64,000 nucleotides of DNA from Myxococcales bacterium (GCA_023248635.1 JAHFED010000011.1:59194-123193), one strand, 5' to 3'; numbered from the stretch's first letter, positions 43,597 to 53,543 are shown. A program made the numbers and translations. The notes: generated by a model not told the origin, from the letters alone.

Positions 43597-43826
43597 GCAG
43601 ACAAACCACCGGCACTCACGGTCAGCAGTAGCAAACCGGCTGCTGGCCTTCACGTTTCAGAGACGCGCCAGCGTCTTCGACATCAAAACGCCAGCGCTGC
43701 CTCCCCAGCTTGCGATCCCCCAAGGCGCGGACAAGGCCACAAGCACCGTCACTACGAGCGTTGGCGCACTCGGCCGTGCCTGCAACAGCCAAAAGCTGCT
43801 AAGCCCCCGACGTCGAAGGAGCCGTC

Positions 43827-45299
43827 ATGGTGTGGTTTGAGGTCTTCATCCCCGCGAAAGAGGCGGGCATGCCCAACGTCACGCTGACGGTCGAGGCCCA
43901 GAACTGGATCGGCGCGTTGCGCACGGGGCTCTCGAACCTCGGTGAAGGACACGAGGCCATCGCCAACGTGATGTGCGACATCAAAGAGGACAACTCCATC
44001 CACGTCACCGACGTCGCCACCCAACGCGTGTTCCGACTGCGAGAAGTGAAGCCTCCCCAAGCCCCGCCAGCGTCGACGTCGTTGGCGCCAGAGAACACCG
44101 GAAAACAAGCCGCCGCCCCCCCTGTGGCCCCCGACGAAGACCCCCTGCCTCCCCCGCCGGTGGCGCGTGCTCGTCCGGTGTCTTTGCCCAACATCGAGCC
44201 CTTGCGGGCCCCCGACGTCAGTGCTCCCCGGCCCGGTCCCCTTGCACCGCCCGTGCACGAGCACACCGTGCCGTGGACGAGATCGCCACCCGTCGCGGTT
44301 CCGGAGCCGGTCGACGAGGATGCCGCCACCATGGAGGTTCCGGCCGGATTTGTGCCTGCCATGCCGCTGCCTGTGGTGCCGGCACCCGCTGTCCCGGCGC
44401 CCGCTGCCTGGCCTCCCATTCCTCCCCCCTTTGTCCCGCCACCTCCGCTGCCCGCTCCGAGCGCCGCCGCCGCGCCCCTCCCGGTCCCCCACCTCACGCC
44501 CATGGCGCTGCCGGCGGCGCCGGCCCATCTGCAGAAAAAAGCCCAGCAGGCGGTGGAGGCCACCGAGCGTGTGAGCCGCGCGCCGAAGTCGGGCCCTGCT
44601 CTTGCCGAAAAGAAAAAGACCGGCCCCCTGACCTTGGCCGAACGCGGCGCCCTTGCACCGCCGCCACTGCGCACCAGCGGGCAGTTCGACGCCGCCCCTG
44701 CCCCTGCCTTGCGCCAAGAGAGCCCCTCGCTGGCTCCGCACCCCGCCTTTGGGGACGCCGCGCGACCAGCCGTGCAGGCCCAAGCCGTCGCCGATGCCGT
44801 TGCCGACGTCTTCGATGCCACGCAGGACCTGCTGCTCGAAGTGCGCATCGCGCCCGACGCCATCGCCGCGCGCCTGCTCGACATCGCTCTACAACACGTG
44901 CCCGCGGAATCCGGCTCTTTCTACCTCGCCGACGTCAACGGCCACGAGCTGCGCTTTGCTGCGGTGCGGGGACCCAAGGCCCGTGAAATCCAGCAGAAAA
45001 AGCTGAGCGTCAAAGTCGGACAGGGCATCGTCGGCTTCTGCGCCCAAGAGGGCGTTTGCGTGAGCGTGTCGAACATCCAAAAAGACCCGCGCTACTTCTC
45101 CGCCGTCGCCGTCGCCGTCGGCCACTCGCCCCGAGACACCCTGTGCGCCTCCGCCGAAAAAGATGGGCGCCTCTTTGGCGCGGTGCAGCTGATCAACAGC
45201 GAGGGGGGCTTCTCGCCCGTCCACATGGAAGTGCTGCGTTACATCGGCCTGACCGCGGCGGCGCTGCTCGAGCGCCATTTCGACAACAGCGAGCGCTGA
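43827..45299 (+). CDS. GAF-domain protein with proline-rich linker
   Basis: The product is 490 residues. Residues 1-75 form a small alpha/beta module (VWFEVFIPAKEAG...VFRLREVK). About 76-320 is a Pro/Ala-rich disordered linker, and 325-485 is a GAF domain (ESGSFYLADVNGHELRFAAV, VKVGQGIVGFCAQEG, GAVQLINSEGGFSPVHMEVL). GAF domains bind small molecules such as cyclic nucleotides; no enzymatic domain follows. The ATG at 43827 has AAGGAG upstream. The CNNM/CorC gene starts directly after the stop, so they are co-transcribed. A role sensing cyclic nucleotides from the cyclases nearby is speculation. Confidence 0.85.
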   Translation: MVWFEVFIPAKEAGMPNVTLTVEAQNWIGALRTGLSNLGEGHEAIANVMCDIKEDNSIHVTDVATQRVFRLREVKPPQAPPASTSLAPENTGKQAAAPPVAPDEDPLPPPPVARARPVSLPNIEPLRAPDVSAPRPGPLAPPVHEHTVPWTRSPPVAVPEPVDEDAATMEVPAGFVPAMPLPVVPAPAVPAPAAWPPIPPPFVPPPPLPAPSAAAAPLPVPHLTPMALPAAPAHLQKKAQQAVEATERVSRAPKSGPALAEKKKTGPLTLAERGALAPPPLRTSGQFDAAPAPALRQESPSLAPHPAFGDAARPAVQAQAVADAVADVFDATQDLLLEVRIAPDAIAARLLDIALQHVPAESGSFYLADVNGHELRFAAVRGPKAREIQQKKLSVKVGQGIVGFCAQEGVCVSVSNIQKDPRYFSAVAVAVGHSPRDTLCASAEKDGRLFGAVQLINSEGGFSPVHMEVLRYIGLTAAALLERHFDNSER

Positions 45300-46775
45300 T
45301 TGCCCCTCCTGCCCTCCCTCGGTCTGCAGTTTGCCGACGTCGTCGTCTTCGTCGTCTGCCTCTTGGTGGCGTCGGCGTTTTCGGCGGCGGAGACGGCGTT
45401 GTTTGCGCTCTCGGATGCGCGTGTGCAGGACATCGTCAACAGCGCGAAGAAGCGCGGCCAGCGGGTGCGTTCGCTGCTGCGCTATTGGGTCACCTCGCCC
45501 GACCATGTGCTCACGGCCATCTTGCTGGGCAAGCACGGCGCCCACGTGGCCCTGGTGATGTCGACCTGCATCGCCCTCGACGACGCCCGCGAAGACCTGC
45601 TGCAAAACCCCCTGGTCGCGTTGGTGGCCGGCGTCGTCATCGTCAACGTCATCGTGGCCGTGGAGCTCTTTGCCCGCGTCTTTGCCAAGCAGAAAGCGGC
45701 GAGCGTGGCGCCGGTGGTCTTTCCCATCGTCGTCTTTGCCTACTTCGTGTTTTGGCCGCTGCGCGAGAGCTTCACGCGCCTCTCCCACGTGTTCGGGCGG
45801 CTCGCCGGCGGCAGCATCACACGCTCGGGTCCCTTCGTCACCGAGCAGGACATCGTCGAGATGATCGCCATGGGCCGCCGCTCGGGCTCCATCGACAAGG
45901 CCGAAGGGCGCATGCTCAAGAACATCATCGAGCTCGGCGAGACGCTGGTGAAAGAGCTGATGGTGCCCCGCGCCGAGGTCTCGGCCCTGCTCATCAGCGC
46001 CAGCTACGACGAGGTGCGGGCCGAGGTGAAGGACAAAGGCCACAGCCGCGTGCCGGTCTTCGACGGCACCCTCGACGACATCAAGGGGTTCTTTCACGCC
46101 AAGGACCTGCTGACGGGTCCCATCGATCCCGCGCGCTTCAAGCTGCGCGAGCACCTGCGCTCGGTGGAATTCGTGCCCGAGCTCATGCGCGTGGCCGACT
46201 TGCTGCGCCTCTTCCAGAAAAAGAAGACCCACCTGGCCGTCGTCGTCGACGAATTCGGCGGCACCGCCGGCGTCGTCGCCCTCGAGGACGTGCTCGAGGA
46301 GATCGTCGGCCCCATCCACGACGAGCACGATGAGATCGACGCGCCCATCCGCAAGGTCTCAGAGACGCAATGGAGCGCCGAGGGGCGGGTATCGCTCTAT
46401 GAGCTCGGCGAGACGCTGCATGTGGCCTTTCCCGAGGGCGGCTACGAGACCCTGGGCGGCTTTCTGATCGCGCGCTGCGGACGCATGCCGCGCAAGGGCG
46501 ATCGCGTGAGCTTCCAGGGCTACACCTTCCTGGTCACCGCTGCCGACGACCGCAAGGTCTCTAGGCTCGACATCGAGAAGAACCCCCTGCCCACCCACGA
46601 AGCCGTTGGGGTCGAGGCCACCGACGTTTCGCACACCTCGGGGGAGGGTGAACCCAACGTCGAACCCTTCCGGGCCGGCACCAGCGCTCCGGAGGTGTCG
46701 GGCCCCCACGCAGCCGCATCACCGACGACGGACGGCGCCACCACGGAACCACCGACGCCGACCAAGGAGCGCTGA
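45300..46775 (+). CDS. CNNM/CorC family membrane protein (DUF21-CBS-CorC_HlyC)
   Basis: A 491-residue inner-membrane protein. Residues 1-165 are a DUF21/CNNM domain with about four helices (FSAAETALFALSDARV is the signature). Two CBS domains lie at about 195-320 (MVPRAEVSALL, SRVPVFDGTLDDIKG). FGGTAGVVALEDVLEEIVG leads into the CorC_HlyC domain (about 330-425). A Pro/Thr-rich tail ends the protein. The family exports Mg2+ or Co2+ (CorC, CNNM). The start is a TTG immediately following the GAF stop codon. Confidence 0.9.
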   Translation: MPLLPSLGLQFADVVVFVVCLLVASAFSAAETALFALSDARVQDIVNSAKKRGQRVRSLLRYWVTSPDHVLTAILLGKHGAHVALVMSTCIALDDAREDLLQNPLVALVAGVVIVNVIVAVELFARVFAKQKAASVAPVVFPIVVFAYFVFWPLRESFTRLSHVFGRLAGGSITRSGPFVTEQDIVEMIAMGRRSGSIDKAEGRMLKNIIELGETLVKELMVPRAEVSALLISASYDEVRAEVKDKGHSRVPVFDGTLDDIKGFFHAKDLLTGPIDPARFKLREHLRSVEFVPELMRVADLLRLFQKKKTHLAVVVDEFGGTAGVVALEDVLEEIVGPIHDEHDEIDAPIRKVSETQWSAEGRVSLYELGETLHVAFPEGGYETLGGFLIARCGRMPRKGDRVSFQGYTFLVTAADDRKVSRLDIEKNPLPTHEAVGVEATDVSHTSGEGEPNVEPFRAGTSAPEVSGPHAAASPTTDGATTEPPTPTKER

Positions 46776-46786
46776 AGAAGAATCGA

Positions 46787-49276
46787 TCAAGAGCCGCAGG
46801 CACTCGCAAAGGGGTTGGGGTCGCAGGGGTCTTGGTGGTTGGGGTCGTTGACGTCGAGGATGCCATCGTTGTCGTCGTCGTCGTCGCCGCAGGCGGTGGC
46901 GCGCGAGTTGGGAATGCAGGGATCCACGTGGTTGGGGTCGGCGACGTCGAGGACGCCGTCGTTGTCGTCGTCGTCGTCGCCGCAGGCCGTCGCCCGTAGG
47001 TCGGGGTTGCAAGGGTCGATCGGATTGGGGTCGTCGACGTCGAGCACCCCGTCGTTGTCATCGTCGTCGTCGCCACAGGCAGTCGCGAAGGGGCTAGGGT
47101 TGCAGGGATCGATGGGGTTTGGGTCGTCGACGTCGAGCACCCCGTCGTCGTCGTCATCGTCGTCGCCGCAGGCAGCCGCGAGGAGGTTGGGGTCGCAGGC
47201 GTCGAGCGGGTTGGGGTCGACGTTGTTGGGGATTTCGTCGCCGTCGCGATCGTTGCAGGCGACGGCACCGCGATCGGGGATGCAGGCGTCGGCGGGGTCC
47301 GGATCGAGGCTGTCTTCGACGCCGTCGCCGTCAAAGTCGGGAGGGCATTCGATGCGCGTGATGCTGACGTCGCCAGCGTCGTAGATGGTGTAGCCCGGCT
47401 CGAAGCTCTGGCAGCCATCGTCTTTGCTGCTGAATACCTTGGCCCCGCATCCGGTCGCTGAGTCGTGGAGCCAGATCTCGCCGTGGCGTCGGCAGACACC
47501 GGCGATGTCGGCGAACTCAAGGTGCAGGATCTGGCCTTCTCTGGCGAGAAACGAGGCCGGCGGCGCGGGGACCGCAAGGGCGTCGTGGCGGTAGAACTGG
47601 GCGCCGTCGAGGGTCATGATGAGGCCGTCGTCGACGCCAATGCTCGCTGTGATCGACGGGCCGCCGCTGGTGATGAAGGCGCGCGCGCCGCAGGACCCAG
47701 AGCTGGGGTCGGGCACGCAGGGGTCCGTTTCATCCTCGTCGACGACGTCGATCACGTCATCGCCGTCGTGGTCCTGACACGCGGCGGCAGCGCGATGGGG
47801 GATGCAGGGGTCGACTGGATTCGGATCGAGCGAGTTCTGGACCAGGTCGTCGTCGAAGTCGCCCCCGAAGCAGGCGTTGGCGTCGGGGTTGGGGGAGCAG
47901 GGGTTCTCCGGCTCGTCGTCGATCACGTCAACGACCTCGTCGCCGTCCCGATCGGGGCAGGTGGCCGCGCTGCGATGAGGAATGCACGGGTCGACGGGGT
48001 TCGCGTCGAGCTCGTTGACGACCAGGTCGCCGTCGAAGTCGCCGCTCGCGCAGGCCACGGCGTCGGGATCGGGCAGGCAAGGGTCGTCGGGGAAGTCGTC
48101 ACAGCCCACGTCGAAGCAGTCGTCGTCGTCGATGTCGTGGCACGCGGCCACTGCGCGAGAAGGGACGCAGGGGTCTTTTGGATCGGGGTCGATGCCGTTT
48201 GGCACCAGGTCGCCGTCGAAGTCGCCGCTCGCGCAGGCCACGGCGTCGGGATCGGGCAGGCAAGGGTCGTCGGGGAAGTCGTCGCAGCCCACGTCGAAGC
48301 AGTCGTCGTCGTCGATGTCGTGGCACGCGGCCGCCGCTCGATAGGGGACGCAGGGGTCTTTTGGATCAGGGTCGATGCCGTTTGGCACCAGGTCGCCGTC
48401 GAAGTCGCCGCTCTTGCAGGCCACGGCGTCGGGATTGGGCAGGCAAGGGTCGTCGGGGAAGTCGTCGTCGCCGAGGCCGTCGCCGTCGCCGTCGTCGCAG
48501 GCCGCAGCGGAGCGCGCGGGGACGCAGGGGTCTAGGGGATCAGGGTCGATGTCGTTTGGGACCAAGTCACCGTCGAAGTCGCCACTCGCGCAGGCAAGGG
48601 CGTCAGGGTTGGGGACGCAGGGGTTGCCGTTGTCATCGTCATCGTCGTCGGGAACGCCATCGTCGTCGTCGTCGTCACACACGGCCGCAGCGCGATCAGG
48701 GACGCAGGGGTCCCGCGGATCGGGGTCGATGCCGCTTGGAACCAGGTCGCCGTCGAAGTCGCCACTCGCGCAGGCAAGGGCGTCAGGATTGGGGACGCAG
48801 GGGTTGCCGTTGTCGTCGTCATCAGCGTCGGGAACGCCGTCGCCGTCATCGTCGTCACAGGCCGTCGACGCGCGCGACGGCACACAGGGATCGATCTCAT
48901 CGGGATCAATGCCGTTGGTGACGCCGTCGTCATCGCGGTCGCCGCTGGCACAGGCCGCCGCGTTGGCATCGGGGAGGCAAGGGTCAGCATCGTCGTCGTC
49001 GATGCCATTGGGAACCCCGTCGGCGTCGGTGTCGGCGCAGGCGACCACGCTGGGATCAGGGGCGCAGGGATCGGCGGCGTCGTCATCTACCCCGTTGGCG
49101 ATGCCGTCGTCGTCGAAGTCGCCGCTCGGGCAGCCGACGTCGGCGGGATCGGGAACGCAAGGGTCGGTGCCGTCGCCGTCAACGTCGTCGCCGGACCCCG
49201 GCGGCTGCGCGGCGCTGCAACCTTCCAAAACGCAGGCCCAGATCAGGGCGATGACGGCTCGGCGGAGAAACAACAT
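46787..49276 (-). CDS. Asp/Cys-rich lipoprotein with thrombospondin type-3-like repeats
   Basis: The 829-residue surface lipoprotein has a signal peptide with lipobox LEGC (Cys20). Most of the mature chain is tandem units of about 35-45 residues of the type GDFDGDLVPNGIDPDPKDP with C-x-P Cys pairs, resembling calcium-binding thrombospondin type-3 repeats. They probably form rigid Ca2+-dependent, disulfide-stapled stalks. A non-repetitive domain of roughly 130 residues (about 500-640; ITSGGPSITASIGVDDGL ... SKDDGCQSFEPGYTIY) interrupts the array. The ATG at 49276 has GAGG 7 bases upstream. The ligand is unknown. Confidence 0.85.
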   Translation of the reverse strand: MLFLRRAVIALIWACVLEGCSAAQPPGSGDDVDGDGTDPCVPDPADVGCPSGDFDDDGIANGVDDDAADPCAPDPSVVACADTDADGVPNGIDDDDADPCLPDANAAACASGDRDDDGVTNGIDPDEIDPCVPSRASTACDDDDGDGVPDADDDDNGNPCVPNPDALACASGDFDGDLVPSGIDPDPRDPCVPDRAAAVCDDDDDDGVPDDDDDDNGNPCVPNPDALACASGDFDGDLVPNDIDPDPLDPCVPARSAAACDDGDGDGLGDDDFPDDPCLPNPDAVACKSGDFDGDLVPNGIDPDPKDPCVPYRAAAACHDIDDDDCFDVGCDDFPDDPCLPDPDAVACASGDFDGDLVPNGIDPDPKDPCVPSRAVAACHDIDDDDCFDVGCDDFPDDPCLPDPDAVACASGDFDGDLVVNELDANPVDPCIPHRSAATCPDRDGDEVVDVIDDEPENPCSPNPDANACFGGDFDDDLVQNSLDPNPVDPCIPHRAAAACQDHDGDDVIDVVDEDETDPCVPDPSSGSCGARAFITSGGPSITASIGVDDGLIMTLDGAQFYRHDALAVPAPPASFLAREGQILHLEFADIAGVCRRHGEIWLHDSATGCGAKVFSSKDDGCQSFEPGYTIYDAGDVSITRIECPPDFDGDGVEDSLDPDPADACIPDRGAVACNDRDGDEIPNNVDPNPLDACDPNLLAAACGDDDDDDDGVLDVDDPNPIDPCNPSPFATACGDDDDDNDGVLDVDDPNPIDPCNPDLRATACGDDDDDNDGVLDVADPNHVDPCIPNSRATACGDDDDDNDGILDVNDPNHQDPCDPNPFASACGS
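46800..49200 (-). repeat. Internal tandem repeats of the type-3 repeat lipoprotein
   Basis: DNA-level repeats rich in GTCGTC/CGTCGTCGTCG (plus strand). The best-matched adjacent pair lies at about 48060-48320, where long stretches are identical. This makes the locus prone to slippage and to assembly collapse. Confidence 0.8.
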
Positions 49277-49422
49277 GGAACGACCTCAGCAGACAAACAC
49301 GATCGCAGACGGGCAAGGGCGCTCCAATTCCTGGCCCGCCTGTGTCGAAGTGATCTGAGGGAGCCGCCGCCGTCCCCTGATGACCTCGTCACGACGGGCT
49401 CGTCCAACGCTCCATCCTGGGC

Positions 49423-52371
49423 TCAGGGGCAGCTGGCTCCAGGCTCGGCGCACAAAACTGTGTCGTTGCAGCACATCGGCACGTTGTCCGCAGGATTGCA
49501 CGCACGGCACCCACTGCCTGAGCCGCAATCATCAAGACACACAGCCGACGAGTCGCAAGGAGAGCCCAAACAGCACGAGTAGCTGAGGCCTGCTTGCGGG
49601 CAAAAAGGCTGACCGTCGCAAACTTCGCACTGCTGGTCGAGCCCGCAGAGCAGGTTGCGGTTCGCGGCCTGACAGCAGGTGTCATTGGGTCCCAAACAGC
49701 CACAAGGAGAACAGGTTCGGCCGAAACTGCAGCCTCCGCCTCCGTCTGCCTCGTCGCAACAGGCGAAAGGCAGGTCAGTCACGGCTAGGCAGGTCGCAAA
49801 ATTGGCGCAGACGACGCACTGCTGGACTCCCGCGCGGCACCCACCGCAAGCGTCGGGGTCGTTGTCGTTGTCGTTGGCGGTGAACGTCAAGGCTGGGCCC
49901 ACCAGATTTGCCGATGTGCTGTCGCCGACGCTGGTGCTCGGTCCAAGCTCAAGCTGGAAGTTCTGGGCGCCGTCGACCTCGCTGTCGTCAGCCCAAGTGA
50001 TCGTCACGGTCTGCGGTAGGTTCCAATTGTCCGGCGTGAACAGGAGGACCGGCGGCGAAGCAGAGCCCTCGGTCTCATCGGTCGATGCCACCGGAACCGA
50101 GACGTCAGCCAACGGGGGCGCGGCCAGTGCGACCGTCAGCGTCGCCGCGCCACCGCCCTCCTCGACAACGTTGCGGGTCGGGTCGGTGACGACCAGTGCT
50201 GGGAAATCGATGCCAAAGGCGACGTCCGGCACGACGTTTTCCAGGCTCACGTTGGTGATCACCACCGTCAGGTGGTCGTCGGTGGTACTCCCCCAATCGT
50301 CCATGGCAGTCGGAGTCTCGATCGGCACGATCGTGGAGCCTACACGTCGCACGAGGGTGGCGCGCACCGCGGACCCCAACTCGCCCGTTGAGGACGTGAG
50401 CGCGAGCCGCGCCGTGATGCCGGCGGCGACGGCGCTGGGGCGGATGTTGAGCACACGGGCGGAGAAGGGAAGGATCGCGGAAAAGGTTCCTGTTGACGGC
50501 GCTCCCGCTGGGTTCACCAGGACGGTTTGAATGGGTGCCGGGCCATAGCCCACGTCCATAAAAAACGGAGGATATTCTCCGAATGAGAAATCGGTTTCAT
50601 TTACAGAAAATCGATTGGCGTAATCGGGAATGCTATCCCGGGTGCGTGGAGGATCATAGGTAGCGTCCGGGCGGAGCTTGATTTCGTGAACGGCCAGGCG
50701 ATCCAGCGCGTACTCAGAGTAGACCGTCGGCAAGTCAAATGACGTCGTGGCGCTGACAGCCGCATCGAGGGCCTGCAAGACGGCTGGAGGAGCTGCGTCT
50801 CCACTTTGTACCGCCACGGCGCCCACGCTGTCGAGCTGCTCGAAGAAGCCTCGAAGCAGCGCAACCGAGTTGCCATTCATATATTTAAGAGCCACCCAAG
50901 CAAAGAAGTCTTGTTGTCGATAGGAGAACTCCGGAGCGCCGCGTTCATTCGGCGGTGGAATAAAGATATATCCCAGCGGATAGTTCAGCTTGTGCTCCAT
51001 GACCCCGGTATTCGATTGGACATGTGGACAGGGCGATCTGCAGCGGTCATTCGATACCCCTGAATGATAGGCAGTCGCCTCGGCAAAACCCATCGTAGGC
51101 TTCGAAAAAGGGTTCCAGCGGTACCCGGCCTGAATCGCGTGGAGCAGCTCATGAAACACGGAATCCACCACACTGCCGGTGAGGTCATTTCCCGCCGCTG
51201 TGTTGGGCAGAGTGAGCGCACCGATCAGAAACGTACAATATGGATTACCGTCCGCAAAGAAACGCTGCAGCGCATTCGTGTCCTCTGGGCTGACCGCGCT
51301 ATTGATGTCGTTCTTGAACTTGGCGACATAGCACCGATCATTAGACACTAGACTATCAGGCGTGAAAGAACACCGCTCGCGTGCCATGTTTGGCGCGCGA
51401 TATCCCTGTAATTGGTAGGTCAACGATGCAAACTCAAGATTCCTCGCGACCAGCTGGCGAACGACAACCGCGACCTGCCCAGGGGTGGTCAAGTTGGCCT
51501 CAACCGTAGTGCTTTCTCCTGCCGCCACCAGAAGGGGCGAGAGCGTGGCGTTGAACTCGACGATGGCCCGTTCGACGGCGAGTTTGAGAAAGGGCGCGGT
51601 GGGGTCGTAGTCGATGCGCCACCGTGTGGTGGGCCAGGGCGCCACACCGCCCGGGCCCCCAAACCCCGACGCACCGGGCTCCGAGACCAGACTCGTTTGG
51701 TTCGGGTTGTAGACGACGGTAAGGATCGTCGTAGGCGCCAGACCATGGAGCTCGATGACGAGCTCCAGGGGGTTGGCGGGGTCGACGTTGCCGGTGAGGG
51801 AAACTGCCGCCGCCGAATTGGGCTCAAATGCCTGGGCGTAGACATGGATGCCGTCGCGGTGTTCTGGCGGCACCCCGTCGAAGAAGGCCAGGGTCGCCGT
51901 CATCCCCTCGAGGCTGAGAACCGGGTCTTGCGTGTGCAACGCGACTTCGTACGACAAGGACACCGCGACCTCCTGGGGCTCGAGCTCAGGTCGAGGGGCT
52001 TCGCTGATGCTGGGCTCGGCCCCAAGGGTGGTCCCCGCCGGGACCGCCAAGCTCACGCGACCGTCGGCCGACGCGAGGCTCAGGGCGGGCGTGGGCCCCG
52101 AGCACCCAGCGCCGTCGGCGTCGACGACGAAGCCCTCAGGGCACTCGATCGGCGGCGGGGTACAGCCACCATCGGCATCGAGGACAAGGCCCTCCTCGCA
52201 CTCGACCACGTTGGGGGAGCAGCCCTGGCCGTCGACTTCGACGAAGCCGTCCGGACAAGTTGGGCTGGAGGGCGCTGGGGCGGGTTCGACGCGGCAGGCT
52301 ACGAGGGTGCACAACAGCAGAAGTCGAGGGGATCGCGACAAGCAAGCTGGCAAGACGTCGAACTGGACCAT
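49423..52371 (-). CDS. Lipoprotein with HELLH metallopeptidase-like core and Cys-rich tail
   Basis: About 982 residues from the ATG at 52371 (a GTG lies 4 codons upstream). The signal peptide ends in lipobox LVAC (Cys26). Three EGF-like or notch-like Cys repeats (CPDGFVEVDGQGC and relatives) follow. At about residues 402-430, FHELLHAIQAGYRW followed by GFAEATAYH suggests a gluzincin zinc site (HExxH plus a downstream Glu). A beta-rich Calx-beta-like domain (about 760-860) leads to a tail with many Cys. The gene is A+T-richer than its neighbours at about 50560-51440. A cell-surface protease is inferred; the fold outside the HELLH motif is not recognised. Confidence 0.78.
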   Translation of the reverse strand: MVQFDVLPACLSRSPRLLLLCTLVACRVEPAPAPSSPTCPDGFVEVDGQGCSPNVVECEEGLVLDADGGCTPPPIECPEGFVVDADGAGCSGPTPALSLASADGRVSLAVPAGTTLGAEPSISEAPRPELEPQEVAVSLSYEVALHTQDPVLSLEGMTATLAFFDGVPPEHRDGIHVYAQAFEPNSAAAVSLTGNVDPANPLELVIELHGLAPTTILTVVYNPNQTSLVSEPGASGFGGPGGVAPWPTTRWRIDYDPTAPFLKLAVERAIVEFNATLSPLLVAAGESTTVEANLTTPGQVAVVVRQLVARNLEFASLTYQLQGYRAPNMARERCSFTPDSLVSNDRCYVAKFKNDINSAVSPEDTNALQRFFADGNPYCTFLIGALTLPNTAAGNDLTGSVVDSVFHELLHAIQAGYRWNPFSKPTMGFAEATAYHSGVSNDRCRSPCPHVQSNTGVMEHKLNYPLGYIFIPPPNERGAPEFSYRQQDFFAWVALKYMNGNSVALLRGFFEQLDSVGAVAVQSGDAAPPAVLQALDAAVSATTSFDLPTVYSEYALDRLAVHEIKLRPDATYDPPRTRDSIPDYANRFSVNETDFSFGEYPPFFMDVGYGPAPIQTVLVNPAGAPSTGTFSAILPFSARVLNIRPSAVAAGITARLALTSSTGELGSAVRATLVRRVGSTIVPIETPTAMDDWGSTTDDHLTVVITNVSLENVVPDVAFGIDFPALVVTDPTRNVVEEGGGAATLTVALAAPPLADVSVPVASTDETEGSASPPVLLFTPDNWNLPQTVTITWADDSEVDGAQNFQLELGPSTSVGDSTSANLVGPALTFTANDNDNDPDACGGCRAGVQQCVVCANFATCLAVTDLPFACCDEADGGGGCSFGRTCSPCGCLGPNDTCCQAANRNLLCGLDQQCEVCDGQPFCPQAGLSYSCCLGSPCDSSAVCLDDCGSGSGCRACNPADNVPMCCNDTVLCAEPGASCP

Positions 52372-52547
52372 GAGCGCACCCACCCACCGGAACCCACGCT
52401 ATCGGCGAACTCTTCGCGCCGTCACGATGCGTCTTGGTGTGTCGCAGACCGCGTCGGCGCGCCCCGGTGCGCTCCCTTGGAGGCCCTGGTCCGTGGTCCA
52501 GCCGCTTCGGCCCTTGTTTCTCGGCGCCGCAGCCGACATCGGGGGAC

Positions 52548-53543
52548 ATGACCATTCCCAAGACCCACCGGGCCGTGCAGCTTGCTGCCTACGACGGCGC
52601 CTCGCTCACCCTCGTCGAAAAGGCCGTGCCCAAGCCCGAGGGCAAGGAGCTGCTGGTCAAGGTGCTGGCCGCACCCATCAATCCGAGCGACGTGATGTTC
52701 ACCCGCGGTCTCTACGGGCTGAAGAAGGCTCTGCCGACGGTGCCGGGATTCGAAGGCAGCGGCATCGTCGTCGACGCCGGCAACCTGATTGGCAAGGCGC
52801 TCATCGGCAAGCGGGTGGCGTTCACACACAAGGACAGCGCCGACGGCACCTGGGGCGAGTATTGCCTCACCGAGCTCACGAGCTGCTTCCCCTTGAAGGC
52901 TGGCGTCTCCGACGAGCAAGGCGCCATGCTCATCGTGAACCCGCTGACGGCCTGGGGCATGTGCCATGTCGCCTCCCAGGAAAACGCCGCGGCCATCGTG
53001 CACACGGCGGCGGCGTCGGCCCTGGGGCGCTTCTTGTGCGTCCTCGCCGAGAAGAAGGGCCTCCCTGTGCTGCACATCGTGCGGCGTCCCGAGCAACGTG
53101 AGCTGCTCTTGAGCCTCGGCGCCCGCCACGTGCTCGTGTCTTCCGACGCCGACTTCGACAAGAACCTGAGAACCCTGGCCAAAGAGCTGAAAGCCACCAT
53201 CGCCTTCGACGCCGTGGCGGGCTCGATGACCGGCCGCCTGGTGGAGGCCTTGCCCCGCGGGAGCAGCGTGCGGGTCTACGGCGCACTATCGGAGGAAGCG
53301 ATCACCCTGAACCCGGGCCAGCTGATTTTTGCCGGCAAGAGCGTGCGCGGGTTTTATCTGACCGAGCTTTTTCAACCGACGACCCTGCCCTTCTTGCTCA
53401 AGGGCGCCCTCGACGTGCAGAACATCGTGGAAGGCGGCTTCACGACGACGGTGGCCGCGCGGCGACCCCTCGCGGAGGCCAAAGAGGCCATCGCTGCCTA
53501 CCAGGGCGCCATGACCGAGGGGAAGGTCTTGCTGGTCCCCTGA
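52548..53543 (+). CDS. Medium-chain dehydrogenase/reductase (quinone oxidoreductase-like)
   Basis: A 331-residue MDR-superfamily protein: GroES-like N-terminal domain with APINPSDVMFTRGLYG and VPGFEGSGIVVD, then a nucleotide-binding domain (AAASALGRFLCVLAEKKG) with a modified Rossmann glycine motif. Zinc ligands of true alcohol dehydrogenases are absent, so it belongs to the zinc-free quinone-oxidoreductase branch, probably NADPH-dependent. The ATG at 52548 is preferred over upstream codons in frame. Its neighbours are a lipoprotein on the opposite strand and a ClpP homologue 85 bp downstream on the same strand; no obvious pathway. Confidence 0.88.
   Translation: MTIPKTHRAVQLAAYDGASLTLVEKAVPKPEGKELLVKVLAAPINPSDVMFTRGLYGLKKALPTVPGFEGSGIVVDAGNLIGKALIGKRVAFTHKDSADGTWGEYCLTELTSCFPLKAGVSDEQGAMLIVNPLTAWGMCHVASQENAAAIVHTAAASALGRFLCVLAEKKGLPVLHIVRRPEQRELLLSLGARHVLVSSDADFDKNLRTLAKELKATIAFDAVAGSMTGRLVEALPRGSSVRVYGALSEEAITLNPGQLIFAGKSVRGFYLTELFQPTTLPFLLKGALDVQNIVEGGFTTTVAARRPLAEAKEAIAAYQGAMTEGKVLLVP

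Noticed and set aside
42850..43653. ORFs running through the 35-bp array on both strands
   Set aside because: They encode repeated peptides with no start context, and the hairpin structure explains the sequence better.
47465..48535. 356-residue Val/Gly-rich plus-strand ORF
   Set aside because: Reverse reading of the type-3 repeat lipoprotein; the repetitive pattern derives from GTC repeats.
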